From positions 1-64,000 of the forward strand of contig OCMG01000004.1 of the NCBI GenBank assembly GCA_900215285.1: a stretch of 64,000 nt of DNA. Direction: 5' to 3'. Below are positions 8,679 to 15,245 of the stretch, piece by piece. The position numbers were made by a program, and so were the translations under genes. This stretch comes from Ensifer adhaerens (GTDB lineage: Bacteria; Pseudomonadota; Alphaproteobacteria; Rhizobiales; Rhizobiaceae). Numbering within the stretch: position 1 is the first letter of the stretch; each line of letters begins with the position of its first letter. The notes under the pieces are model-generated. The model had not been told where the DNA came from, searched no databases, and saw only the letters and a list, made by a program, of their open reading frames with translations.

Positions 8679-10448
8679 TCAGCGGAAGAGCGACATAAGG
8701 TTTGCGGACTGGGCATTGGCGATCTGCAGGCCCTGCTGGGCGAGTTGCTGCTGGGTCTGCAGCGCCTTCTGTCGCGTTGAAGCCATGGTCATGTCTGCAT
8801 CGACGAGGCGGCCTATTCCTTTCGTGATCGTGTCGCGGAGCCGGGACACGAAATCCGATTGAATGGATATGCTTTTCTGGAATGCACCGAGGGTCGTCGT
8901 GGCCTCGGTCACATTCTTGGAAACGATGTCGACATAGTTGATATAGCCATTGATCATGGAAGGGTTTTTGACGATATCGACCTTGTCGAGATCGAGGGTC
9001 GGAAGGGGTTCGTTGCTGACGCTGATGTTGTAGAAGCCGATACCGGTGCCGGAGCCGGACAGGCGATCGTAGTTGGGGTCAGACGAAAGCTGGACATTGC
9101 CGGAACTGTCCTTGGCGATGATGACGTGCGGCCAGTCGGGCGTCAAAAGCGACTGAAGCAAGGTGACCATTTCGTCGGGCGTTTCGATGGTCCCGTCGGA
9201 TTTGTTGAGAACCGAGTTCACGTAGGCGCGGTCGAAGGAATAGTGCTTTGCGGGTTCCTGATTGACGTGAAAGTCGAAGCTCACGGAGACGCCGCTCGGC
9301 AGGTTATCGTCCTTGTAATCCTCGAATTTCGTGAAAGGCAAGGTCATGGAAGAACCGCGGGTACCATAGGCCGAGAACGCCGAAAGCCCGCCATGGCCGA
9401 CGGTGCTGCTCAAGCCGGAAAGAGAAAGATAGGATCCGGTCAGTCCGCTGCTGCGGTCCTGATTGGTTGTCAGGTAGTAAGCTGTGGGGTCGGGACCAAC
9501 GCTGTACCAAATCGGAAAATCGGCAGAGGCACCCTTTCCGGCAAGCGCCTTGTTGAGAACAGCCGTGAAGTCTAAATTGTTGTTGATGACGCCGCCCGCA
9601 GACGGAAGGGCGGCGTCAACGGTGGCTCTGTCAATGACAATGTGCTGCGGCGTTCCGTTTTGCCACGGAGCTGGTACATCCGCATGATTATCTGAATCGA
9701 GCACCAGATCGAAGCTCAGCTGGTCAGATGCCGTGAGGAACTTGAGCGGGCCCGCAAAGTTGAAAGATTTTCTCGCGGCTGTTCCAACGTTATAGTTGGT
9801 GGGATACGGAACCTCCAGACCGGTCGTGTCATCCACATACGAATATGGCCTGATGCCTCCAATCGTCCCCAGATTGCGGCCGTCAGCCTGCAGCAGCCCG
9901 CCGCCGCTCTTGTTGAGCGCCGACAGCGCACCGACAACGACCTGCGACGTCTGAAGCTGGAAATCGCCCGCCCCTGTCCGCCCCGCCGACCACACCACTT
10001 CCTGATAATTGCGGCTCCGGTCCTTGACGTCGGGAAGATCGGTGTTGAGCCAACTGACGCCGTTAAAGCTTGCGCTGTCGACAGCGCTCCTGATGCCCGC
10101 CTTGATCTGATCCAGTTCTGCCTGAACCTTCGTCGCATCGACCCCTGGCTCCTTGGCGGCAACGAGGCGCGACATGAAATCGGAAAGCTGCTTGCCAATG
10201 GAATCGAGCGCAACATAGGTCGTGTCGGCAATGGCGGCGGTCATCCCGAGCCCATCCAGTACGCTCCCCAGCGCACGATTGTCGGAGCGCATGGTGGTGG
10301 AGATCGACCAGTATGCCGCATTGTCCGACGCCGTGGCGACGCGCAAGCCCGTTGCCGTCTGAGACTGCACGCCATCCAGCGCAGCGCCAACGGACCGCAA
10401 GGTCCGAAGGGCCGTAAACGCGCTTGCATTGGTGTGAATTGAGGTCAT
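8679..10448 (-). CDS. Flagellin with a large central insertion
   Basis: This 589-aa flagellin is exported and polymerises into the flagellar filament. The N-terminal D0/D1 helices (TSIHTNASAFTALRTL, then ASDNAAYWSISTTMR) and the C-terminal D1/D0 helices (LQTQQQLAQQGLQIANAQS, then NLMSLFR) are conserved, and it has rhizobial-type ends. Rhizobial flagellins are usually 300-430 aa. The excess here lies between about residues 170 and 500, a serine-, glycine- and asparagine-rich region expected to form surface D2/D3 domains. No other flagellar gene is in the window, so this is an isolated flagellin locus. The ATG at 10448 has only a weak ribosome-binding site. Confidence 0.9.
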   Translation of the reverse strand: MTSIHTNASAFTALRTLRSVGAALDGVQSQTATGLRVATASDNAAYWSISTTMRSDNRALGSVLDGLGMTAAIADTTYVALDSIGKQLSDFMSRLVAAKEPGVDATKVQAELDQIKAGIRSAVDSASFNGVSWLNTDLPDVKDRSRNYQEVVWSAGRTGAGDFQLQTSQVVVGALSALNKSGGGLLQADGRNLGTIGGIRPYSYVDDTTGLEVPYPTNYNVGTAARKSFNFAGPLKFLTASDQLSFDLVLDSDNHADVPAPWQNGTPQHIVIDRATVDAALPSAGGVINNNLDFTAVLNKALAGKGASADFPIWYSVGPDPTAYYLTTNQDRSSGLTGSYLSLSGLSSTVGHGGLSAFSAYGTRGSSMTLPFTKFEDYKDDNLPSGVSVSFDFHVNQEPAKHYSFDRAYVNSVLNKSDGTIETPDEMVTLLQSLLTPDWPHVIIAKDSSGNVQLSSDPNYDRLSGSGTGIGFYNISVSNEPLPTLDLDKVDIVKNPSMINGYINYVDIVSKNVTEATTTLGAFQKSISIQSDFVSRLRDTITKGIGRLVDADMTMASTRQKALQTQQQLAQQGLQIANAQSANLMSLFR

Positions 10449-10478
10449 CCGGTCCGGGGCATTGGGGCATTATTGTAA

Positions 10479-10510
10479 GGCTCACCAACCTTATGGTTCA
10501 CAAAACCTTA
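10479..10510 (-). promoter_or_regulatory. Tandem repeat in the flagellin promoter
   Basis: On the minus strand two near-identical copies of TAAGGTTNNGTGARCC (one differing by a 1-nt gap) stand head to tail 31-62 bp upstream of the flagellin start. This spacing of about one and a half helical turns suits binding of an activator dimer. The regulator is unknown. Confidence 0.4.
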
Positions 10511-10544
10511 ATGCCGCGCCCAAAGCAAGACGGGGAAAATACCC

Positions 10545-10655
10545 TCAGGTACACGAAATGGTTGTCAAAACGTGACGAATGAGGAGGCTCAGCGCCAGGC
10601 TGAAACCGAAGAACGCCAACAGGAACAGAAGCGCAATACCACTGTTGTCTGACAC
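10545..10655 (-). CDS. Possible small membrane peptide at the left prophage junction
   Basis: A GTG-started frame of 36 codons encodes a hydrophobic stretch (GIALLFLLAFFGFSLALSLL) typical of one transmembrane helix. Its first two codons lie inside the prophage end, so a host gene may have been cut here (see findings). There is no ribosome-binding site at the GTG. Treat it as a low-confidence remnant. Confidence 0.2.
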   Translation of the reverse strand: MSDNSGIALLFLLAFFGFSLALSLLIRHVLTTISCT

Positions 10656-10667
10656 TGGGTTTTAGAA
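10650..10667 (+). repeat. Left terminal inverted repeat of the prophage
   Basis: TGACACTGGGTTTTAGAA is an inverted copy of the right-end sequence, with one mismatch (T for C at position 7). Identity begins exactly at TG, as expected for the terminal transposase-binding site. Confidence 0.85.
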
Positions 10668-11109
10668 TAACCGGGCCGAGCCGGGATTATCCGGGAATAG
10701 GTGGGAAGTGCTGGGAAACCGGGCGTTTCAGCGGCATCGGCCGGACTTTGGCGGGTCTGTTGGCTCGGGCGGTTTGACACCGGACTCGCACTTTGGAGCC
10801 TCAAAATAGGCTCGACGAGCATCGCGAGGGATTTAGCGTGGACCGCGCCTCAAAATGCTTCGAGCGGTTTCAAAACCTGCCTCAAACCCCTTTCAAACAA
10901 GGTTTCAGGGAATTCGCGGCGCATGATGATCACGGCTCAAAATTTGCGGGAATCGGCCGCAGAACCCAATTCATTTCTTGCCATCTTGGCGAAAATAGCC
11001 TGAAACGAGGCAACCATTTGAAATCGTTTTTTATTTTTCATTGCGGACCCGGCCCTATTTTTTGCCATGCTTCTGCCGATCTATAGAATTGAATTGGCCT
11101 CTGCACAGC
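10668..11109. other. Non-coding left end of the prophage, probable transposase-binding region
   Basis: About 440 bp carries no gene. At 10775-10789 the sequence TGACACCGG repeats the first nine bases of the right terminus. GCCTCAAAATRSNTCGA-like repeats follow near 10798 and 10848, and a weaker GGCTCAAAATTTG lies near 10935. Mu-like phages have several subterminal transposase sites (L1-L3) at this end, so these are candidates for L2 and L3. Confidence 0.5.
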
Positions 11110-11877
11110 TCAAATAGCGCTGGCCGAAACGACGACTTTAGAGGTCGGATCATAATCGCAAAAATACGTCATATGCTTCCAGGCACCAAAGCCATTCTGA
11201 AATTTGATCTTGGTGCCGATGTAGGTCACGATGCCTTTAGCCTTATCCTTCCAGCGATACCGCTCCAACTTGGGCTCGGACCAGCTGTCCGTCCATTCAT
11301 AGTCCCATTTGGCGAGCGACTGAACGGCGACCTTGCAGGCGATTGAGGCGGATACGAAGGCGTCTTCGGCCCAGCATTGCAAATCCGCGCGACATTTGGC
11401 CTCTTGAGCCTTCTTGGCCTCGGCAGATGCAATCCTTTCAGCTTCTGCAGCCTCATCAGCCTTTTTCTGAGCGGACAGACGCTCCTGCTCTTCCTTGTCG
11501 GTTTTCTCTTTTGCTAACGCCGCCGCCGCCGCCCTTTCAGCAGCAGCTGCCTCGTCCGCCTTGGCTTTTTCGGCAAGGCGCCCCTTCTTCTCCTGATCTC
11601 GCTGGATCTTCCACGCCGCCGGATCGCTGATACCGGCCTTTCGCGCAGCGTTCTGGTCGGCCATATCTTCGTAGCCGGCCTCACGTGCGGCCTGGTCGCC
11701 CGCGTAGACAAGTCCAACAAGCGATGCCACAAGCAGAATACATCCCACACCCGCAAGCCTAAGCTTTTTGCGGCGCCTGCCCTTTGCAAAGACAACTCCG
11801 ACGAGATTCCAAACGATGAATCCAGCGGCCGCGACGAACCCCAAAAAAGCAAGCAACTGCATAACCATCCCCACCAA
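11110..11877 (-). CDS. Membrane-anchored coiled-coil protein, probable lysogeny cargo
   Basis: This 255-aa protein has two predicted membrane helices (about residues 4-30 and 41-60), an alanine-, lysine- and glutamate-rich coiled coil (about 75-165), and a C-terminal domain with CRADLQCWAEDAF, VQSLAKWDYEWTD and a late YFCDYDP that I cannot assign. It lies between the left end and the repressor, opposite to the early operon. That is where Mu-like phages carry genes expressed from the prophage, so superinfection exclusion or host modification is plausible but unproven. Confidence 0.65.
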   Translation of the reverse strand: MVGMVMQLLAFLGFVAAAGFIVWNLVGVVFAKGRRRKKLRLAGVGCILLVASLVGLVYAGDQAAREAGYEDMADQNAARKAGISDPAAWKIQRDQEKKGRLAEKAKADEAAAAERAAAAALAKEKTDKEEQERLSAQKKADEAAEAERIASAEAKKAQEAKCRADLQCWAEDAFVSASIACKVAVQSLAKWDYEWTDSWSEPKLERYRWKDKAKGIVTYIGTKIKFQNGFGAWKHMTYFCDYDPTSKVVVSASAI

Positions 11878-12029
11878 AAAAACAGTCCCAAAACCCTACG
11901 TCGAATTCATAAGGCGAGGCAATCGCCCTGTGAATAATGTTGATAAGCAAGAGCTTCATCAAAGCCGCCTTGCGCAACCGGCTGCAATGTTCCTACTTTG
12001 TTCACGCGCCAAGCGCGAAGGGAGACATT

Positions 12030-12221
12030 ATGAAACGACGCGTATTTTTGAGTTTTGTTCTGGCCTCGGCGCCAGTGAAAAGCATTGCAGCAGATCGCCT
12101 CAAGCGAGCACTCGACGAGCTGGAAAAGGCGACCCGCGCCGCCTACGGCAATATCGAGTTCGAGGCGGCCGTCAACGAGACGGAACGAACGCCTGTCTTT
12201 ATCCGCGTCCGACGCGCTTGA
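12030..12221 (+). CDS. Small protein with a signal peptide
   Basis: This 63-aa protein starts with a Sec-type signal (MKRRVFLSFVLASAPVKSIAA) followed by a 40-residue helical, charged mature part. The start at 12030 is preceded by AGGGAGA. Its last 23 nt overlap the end of the convergent repressor gene. It may be a second prophage-expressed envelope protein. No family is recognised. Confidence 0.5.
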   Translation: MKRRVFLSFVLASAPVKSIAADRLKRALDELEKATRAAYGNIEFEAAVNETERTPVFIRVRRA

Positions 12222-12564
12222 GGTTGATGGTTACGAAATCCAGGATATCGAGCTGCCGATCCTCCGGCAGCTTCTGAAAATCGGCAAGGAGCTGCGCCGC
12301 GCGGCCACTAACAGGTGCCGCCGATTCCAGCATCTCGCCGTCACCGCAAAACAACCAGTTCAGGTTGACCTTATGGCGCTCCCTGAGAGCGATCAAAAAC
12401 TCCGCATTAGGCTCGTTCTTTCCACGCTCGTATGAACCGTAGGTATCAACCTTCAAGGCGAACGATTCAGCGAAGGCTTGGCGGTCATTGCCGAAGCCTA
12501 ACCGCTCCCTTGCCTCTGCGAGCCGCTGTCCCAAGGGCGTGTTGAAAACTGGTTTCCGCGCCAT
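12199..12564 (-). CDS. Mu-like c repressor, XRE-type HTH protein
   Basis: This 121-aa protein has an N-terminal helix-turn-helix (LGQRLAEARERLGFGNDRQ, then VDTYGSYERGKNEPNAEFLI) and a C-terminal helical tail (AAQLLADFQKLPEDRQLDILDFV) that may oligomerise. It is divergent from ner with two palindromic operators between, so it is the likely lysogeny repressor. It lacks a peptidase (LexA/CI-type) domain, so SOS cleavage is not expected. Confidence 0.85.
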   Translation of the reverse strand: MARKPVFNTPLGQRLAEARERLGFGNDRQAFAESFALKVDTYGSYERGKNEPNAEFLIALRERHKVNLNWLFCGDGEMLESAAPVSGRAAQLLADFQKLPEDRQLDILDFVTINLKRVGRG

Positions 12565-12573
12565 TCAATCAAG

Positions 12574-12590
12574 AACGATATTTTATCGTT
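12574..12590. promoter_or_regulatory. Repressor operator 1
   Basis: AACGATATTTTATCGTT is a near-perfect 17-bp palindrome starting 10 bp upstream of the repressor start codon. A second copy stands 22 bp away, about two helical turns. It is probably bound by the c repressor to control its own promoter and the early promoter. Confidence 0.75.
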
Positions 12591-12595
12591 TACAA

Positions 12596-12612
12596 AACGA
12601 TTTTTTATCGTT
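12596..12612. promoter_or_regulatory. Repressor operator 2
   Basis: AACGATTTTTTATCGTT has the same AACGAT...ATCGTT arms as operator 1. A half-site TCGATAGATA follows near 12619 and may be a degenerate third copy nearer the early promoter. Confidence 0.75.
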
Positions 12613-12650
12613 ATTCCTTTCGATAGATACCGAACACAAACCCATTGAAA

Positions 12651-12673
12651 AGGGAGGCGTTGCAGGCCTCCCT
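12651..12673 (-). terminator. Hairpin in the ner leader, terminator-like on the minus strand
   Basis: AGGGAGGC and GCCTCCCT pair perfectly around a 7-nt loop. On the minus strand TTTTC follows, so it could stop transcripts heading leftward into the repressor. On the plus strand it would sit in the early mRNA leader, 20 nt before ner. Confidence 0.5.
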
Positions 12674-12693
12674 CTCAAAATCGAAGGGCGATT

Positions 12694-13032
12694 ATGCATA
12701 TGCGCATAGACAAGTCCATGCAGCGCCGGCTCGACGCCATCGCGAAGATCAAGGCCCGCCTCGTTCTGGCCGGCATCACCTTCCGCGACATTGACCGCCG
12801 TTACGGCCTCGCCCGTTGCACGGCCTCCCGCACTCTGCAGGAGCCCAATCTGGCCGGAGAACGCGCCATCGCAGCGGCCCTCAAGACCCACCCGCACCTC
12901 CTGTGGCGCGAGCGCTATCATGCCGATGGCCGCCGCAAGGATCCACAGCCGATGGAAAACTACCATCGCCCACTCACCCGCAAGAAGCGCCAGCGCGCTG
13001 TCGAGCCCGACCCCATCCAGGCGGCGGCCTAA
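12694..13032 (+). CDS. ner: Ner-like DNA-binding protein
   Basis: This 112-aa protein carries the Ner/Nlp helix-turn-helix: IKARLVLAGITFRDIDRRYG, ARCTASRTLQEP, AAALKTHPHLLWRERYH. Mu Ner lowers early and repressor transcription during lytic growth. It is the first gene rightward from the operator region, in the ner position. The basic C-terminal tail (LTRKKRQRAVEPD) is longer than in Mu. A second in-frame ATG at 12700 could also be the start. Confidence 0.85.
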   Translation: MHMRIDKSMQRRLDAIAKIKARLVLAGITFRDIDRRYGLARCTASRTLQEPNLAGERAIAAALKTHPHLLWRERYHADGRRKDPQPMENYHRPLTRKKRQRAVEPDPIQAAA

Positions 13033-13129
13033 CAGCGGCGGGGTGCTCTAGCCCTTCAGGTGTCCATTCCGGCAGGCCGATCCTCCCCTTTAGCCCAGGA
13101 AAGGTCGCCCGGCTGTCACCCCGCCGCTG
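13033..13129 (+). ncRNA. Candidate structured RNA between ner and the next gene
   Basis: CAGCGGCGGGGTG (13033-13045) is perfectly complementary to CACCCCGCCGCTG (13117-13129), giving a 13-bp GC-rich closing stem around 71 nt. Inside, CCGG/CCGG, CGATCC/GGTCG (one bulge) and CCTTT/AAAGG can pair in nested order, so the whole forms one long hairpin. It starts directly after the ner stop codon. No gene fits here. Confidence 0.45.
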
Positions 13130-13161
13130 AGACGAGAAAAGCAGAAATCGAAAGCCCGCAC

Positions 13162-13311
13162 ATGTCCAAACTGAAGTCCGAAATCGTCAAGCCGTTCATA
13201 CCCGCAATGAGCCCCGCCCTCTGCCGCGCCGCCGATTTGTTTTGCGTTTGGTCGGTCGCGGTGGCGGGGCTCGTTGCGGCCATTGCAGCCTTTGCGAGGG
13301 CCTATCTGTGA
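13162..13311 (+). CDS. Small membrane protein, early region
   Basis: This 49-aa protein has one predicted membrane helix (LFCVWSVAVAGLVAAIAAFA). The ATG at 13162 starts a frame whose stop overlaps the next gene's GTG. No family is recognised. Confidence 0.5.
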   Translation: MSKLKSEIVKPFIPAMSPALCRAADLFCVWSVAVAGLVAAIAAFARAYL

Positions 13312-13676
13312 ACCCCTATTCCGCCCAGGAACGGCTCGAAGCCCACATGTCCGCCTGCTACGTCGCGGTACAGGAGCATTTCAGCCATCTTCCCCTCCGC
13401 TTCATCATCAAGCCGCCGCATGGGCACTTCGACGCCGCACTTGCCCGGCAGTGCGCCATCCACATTGCTGTCACGCAGTTCAAGATCCCGCGAAAGCGCC
13501 TGAGCAGGCTGCTGGGCCGGCAGCGAACCTCGATCAGCTTCGCCATGCAGCGCGTTGAACGCCGTTGCCGCGAGCCGCTTTTCCGGGCGGCGTACGATCG
13601 GATGAGCGAACGCGCCGCATCCATTTTCCTCACCGACATGAAAGAGGCAGCCATGCGTATGGCTGATGCCGCATGA
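13308..13676 (+). CDS. DnaA C-terminal-like helix-turn-helix protein
   Basis: This 122-aa protein has a region at about residues 42-100 that resembles the DnaA DNA-binding domain (ALARQCAIHIAVTQFKIPRK, then RLSRLLGRQRTSISFAMQRV). It has no ATPase domain. The GTG start overlaps the previous stop (GTGA), and its end overlaps the ParB-like gene. In a transposing phage such a protein may help target or regulate replication; this is inference. Confidence 0.6.
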   Translation: MNPYSAQERLEAHMSACYVAVQEHFSHLPLRFIIKPPHGHFDAALARQCAIHIAVTQFKIPRKRLSRLLGRQRTSISFAMQRVERRCREPLFRAAYDRMSERAASIFLTDMKEAAMRMADAA

Positions 13677-14542
13677 CCGAGTTCAAAAGAATTCCACTCA
13701 AGGACATTTTCATCCCCGAACGCCTCCGCGACGTTGAGGATGACCATGCGCTCGTGATCGCCCGCTCAATCGAGCAGCATGGACTCATCAATCCTGTGAC
13801 AGTCCGCAAGACGCCTGCACAGAAGGCCGGCAAGTACACGCTTGTGGCCGGTGCACACCGCATCCGCGCCTTTAACCTCAGCGGATGGAGCGACATCGAC
13901 GCCATCATTGTTGAGGCTGATGCTCTTGAAGGCCAGTTGATCGAGGTGGCTGAAAACCTGTTCCGCAATGAGCTTTCCGTTATCGACAGAGCGATCTTTG
14001 TCCAATCCTACCGCGACATCTGGGAGCAGAAGCACGGAAAAATTGACCGTCGCAATAATCTGAAAGTGGGTGATCAACTCCCGAAGGGACAAGTTGTCCT
14101 TTCGGGAAAAAGCCAGGAAGCAGGCGATCCTATTGCGCCGCTTGTCGACATCATAGCCGAGAGCGCAGAGAGGGGGTTTGCTACGCATGTCGCAGACAGG
14201 ATGGGCGTGTCTGTCAAAAAGGTCACTCGACTCAACCAGATCGCTCAGAACCTTAATTCGAACCTGCGAGCGAAGCTGCGCGGGACACCTTGGGCGGATA
14301 ACCAGTCCATGCTTCTGAAGCTCGCAAAGATGGAGCCGAAGAAGCAGGCGGAGATATCGGTTGGCCTACAGTTTGGCGCTGATCTCGAAACCGCTCTCGA
14401 GGCCGTCGAAGACCCTCAACCGAAGCCCGACGCGCAGACAGTGCTCTTCTCCCGCCTCATCGATACCTGGCGGCGCGCCAGCGCCGAGACCAAGGCGAAA
14501 TTCATCGAGCATATCCAGCCTGTCATCGATGAGGCCGCCTGA
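13673..14542 (+). CDS. ParB/Spo0J-like nuclease-domain protein
   Basis: This 289-aa protein has the ParB N-terminal domain: IPLKDIFIPERLRDVEDDHA, IEQHGLINPVTVRK, and the phosphate-binding box LVAGAHRIRAFNLSGW. It continues with VAENLFRNELSVIDRA and a central helix-turn-helix (ADRMGVSVKKVTRLNQI). Such proteins bind DNA and some hydrolyse CTP. It is common in the early operon of rhizobial and rhodobacterial Mu-like phages, upstream of transposase A. There is no ParA partner. Confidence 0.8.
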   Translation: MTEFKRIPLKDIFIPERLRDVEDDHALVIARSIEQHGLINPVTVRKTPAQKAGKYTLVAGAHRIRAFNLSGWSDIDAIIVEADALEGQLIEVAENLFRNELSVIDRAIFVQSYRDIWEQKHGKIDRRNNLKVGDQLPKGQVVLSGKSQEAGDPIAPLVDIIAESAERGFATHVADRMGVSVKKVTRLNQIAQNLNSNLRAKLRGTPWADNQSMLLKLAKMEPKKQAEISVGLQFGADLETALEAVEDPQPKPDAQTVLFSRLIDTWRRASAETKAKFIEHIQPVIDEAA

Positions 14543-15003
14543 TGGCCCGCAACCCGCTCCAGTTCGAACTCTTCGACCAGGACAAGGCGAGCTTCCCTGT
14601 CCGCTCCGCCGTTGACCAACTCGACATCGAGAAGTTCCGCAGCCGCATCAAGCGCGCCATGGCCCGCGCCATCCGCGAATGCCCGCATGACCGCAGCGTC
14701 GTTGCCGCCCGCATGGCGCAATATCTCGGCCTGCCCAATATCAGCCGCGCCACGCTCGATGCCTACACGGCCGAGAGCAAGCCGCATGATCCTTCCCTCT
14801 CCCGCTTCAAGGCCTTCGTTCGCGCCACCGGCGCTTACTGGCTTTGGGATGAGGTCATCAAGGATGACGGTCTGACGCTGCTCGCCGGTGAAGAGGCGCT
14901 GCTGGCCCAGATCGGCGAGATCCAGAAGGAACGCGCAGAACTCGGCAAGCAGTTGAAGGCGCTGATGGCGACACGCATCAACGTGAAGGACGTGCGCCGA
15001 TGA
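14542..15003 (+). CDS. Early phage protein of unknown function
   Basis: This 153-aa protein opens with NPLQFELFDQDKASFP and has a central segment (MAQYLGLPNISRATLDAYT) like a helix-turn-helix, with a C-terminal coiled coil. It shares a stop/start overlap with the genes on both sides and belongs to the transposition operon. It may bind DNA or the transposase. No named family is recognised. Confidence 0.6.
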   Translation: MARNPLQFELFDQDKASFPVRSAVDQLDIEKFRSRIKRAMARAIRECPHDRSVVAARMAQYLGLPNISRATLDAYTAESKPHDPSLSRFKAFVRATGAYWLWDEVIKDDGLTLLAGEEALLAQIGEIQKERAELGKQLKALMATRINVKDVRR

Positions 15004-15245
15004 CAGCCCAGACAACAGCGAAGATCAGCCTCATCGGTCAGATTGCCGAGATCGACCGCGAGATTGGAGAGCGCCAGAAGCTCTACCCGCGCCTGGTCAA
15101 CGAAGGCAAGATGAAGGAAGAGCACCGCAAGATGCTCATGGACCGCATCCTGTCCGTCCGCGCCACGCTGCTTTGGGTCCAGAGCCACGAAGCTGACTTC
15201 CGTGCATGGATGGCGGAACAGAAACGCGAGGTCGCGCAACGATGA
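15000..15245 (+). CDS. Small coiled-coil early protein
   Basis: This 81-aa, almost entirely helical protein (IGQIAEIDREIGERQKLYPR, then MKEEHRKMLMDRILSVRATL) overlaps its neighbours by 4 nt each. It lies directly before transposase A. Function is unknown. Confidence 0.6.
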   Translation: MTAQTTAKISLIGQIAEIDREIGERQKLYPRLVNEGKMKEEHRKMLMDRILSVRATLLWVQSHEADFRAWMAEQKREVAQR

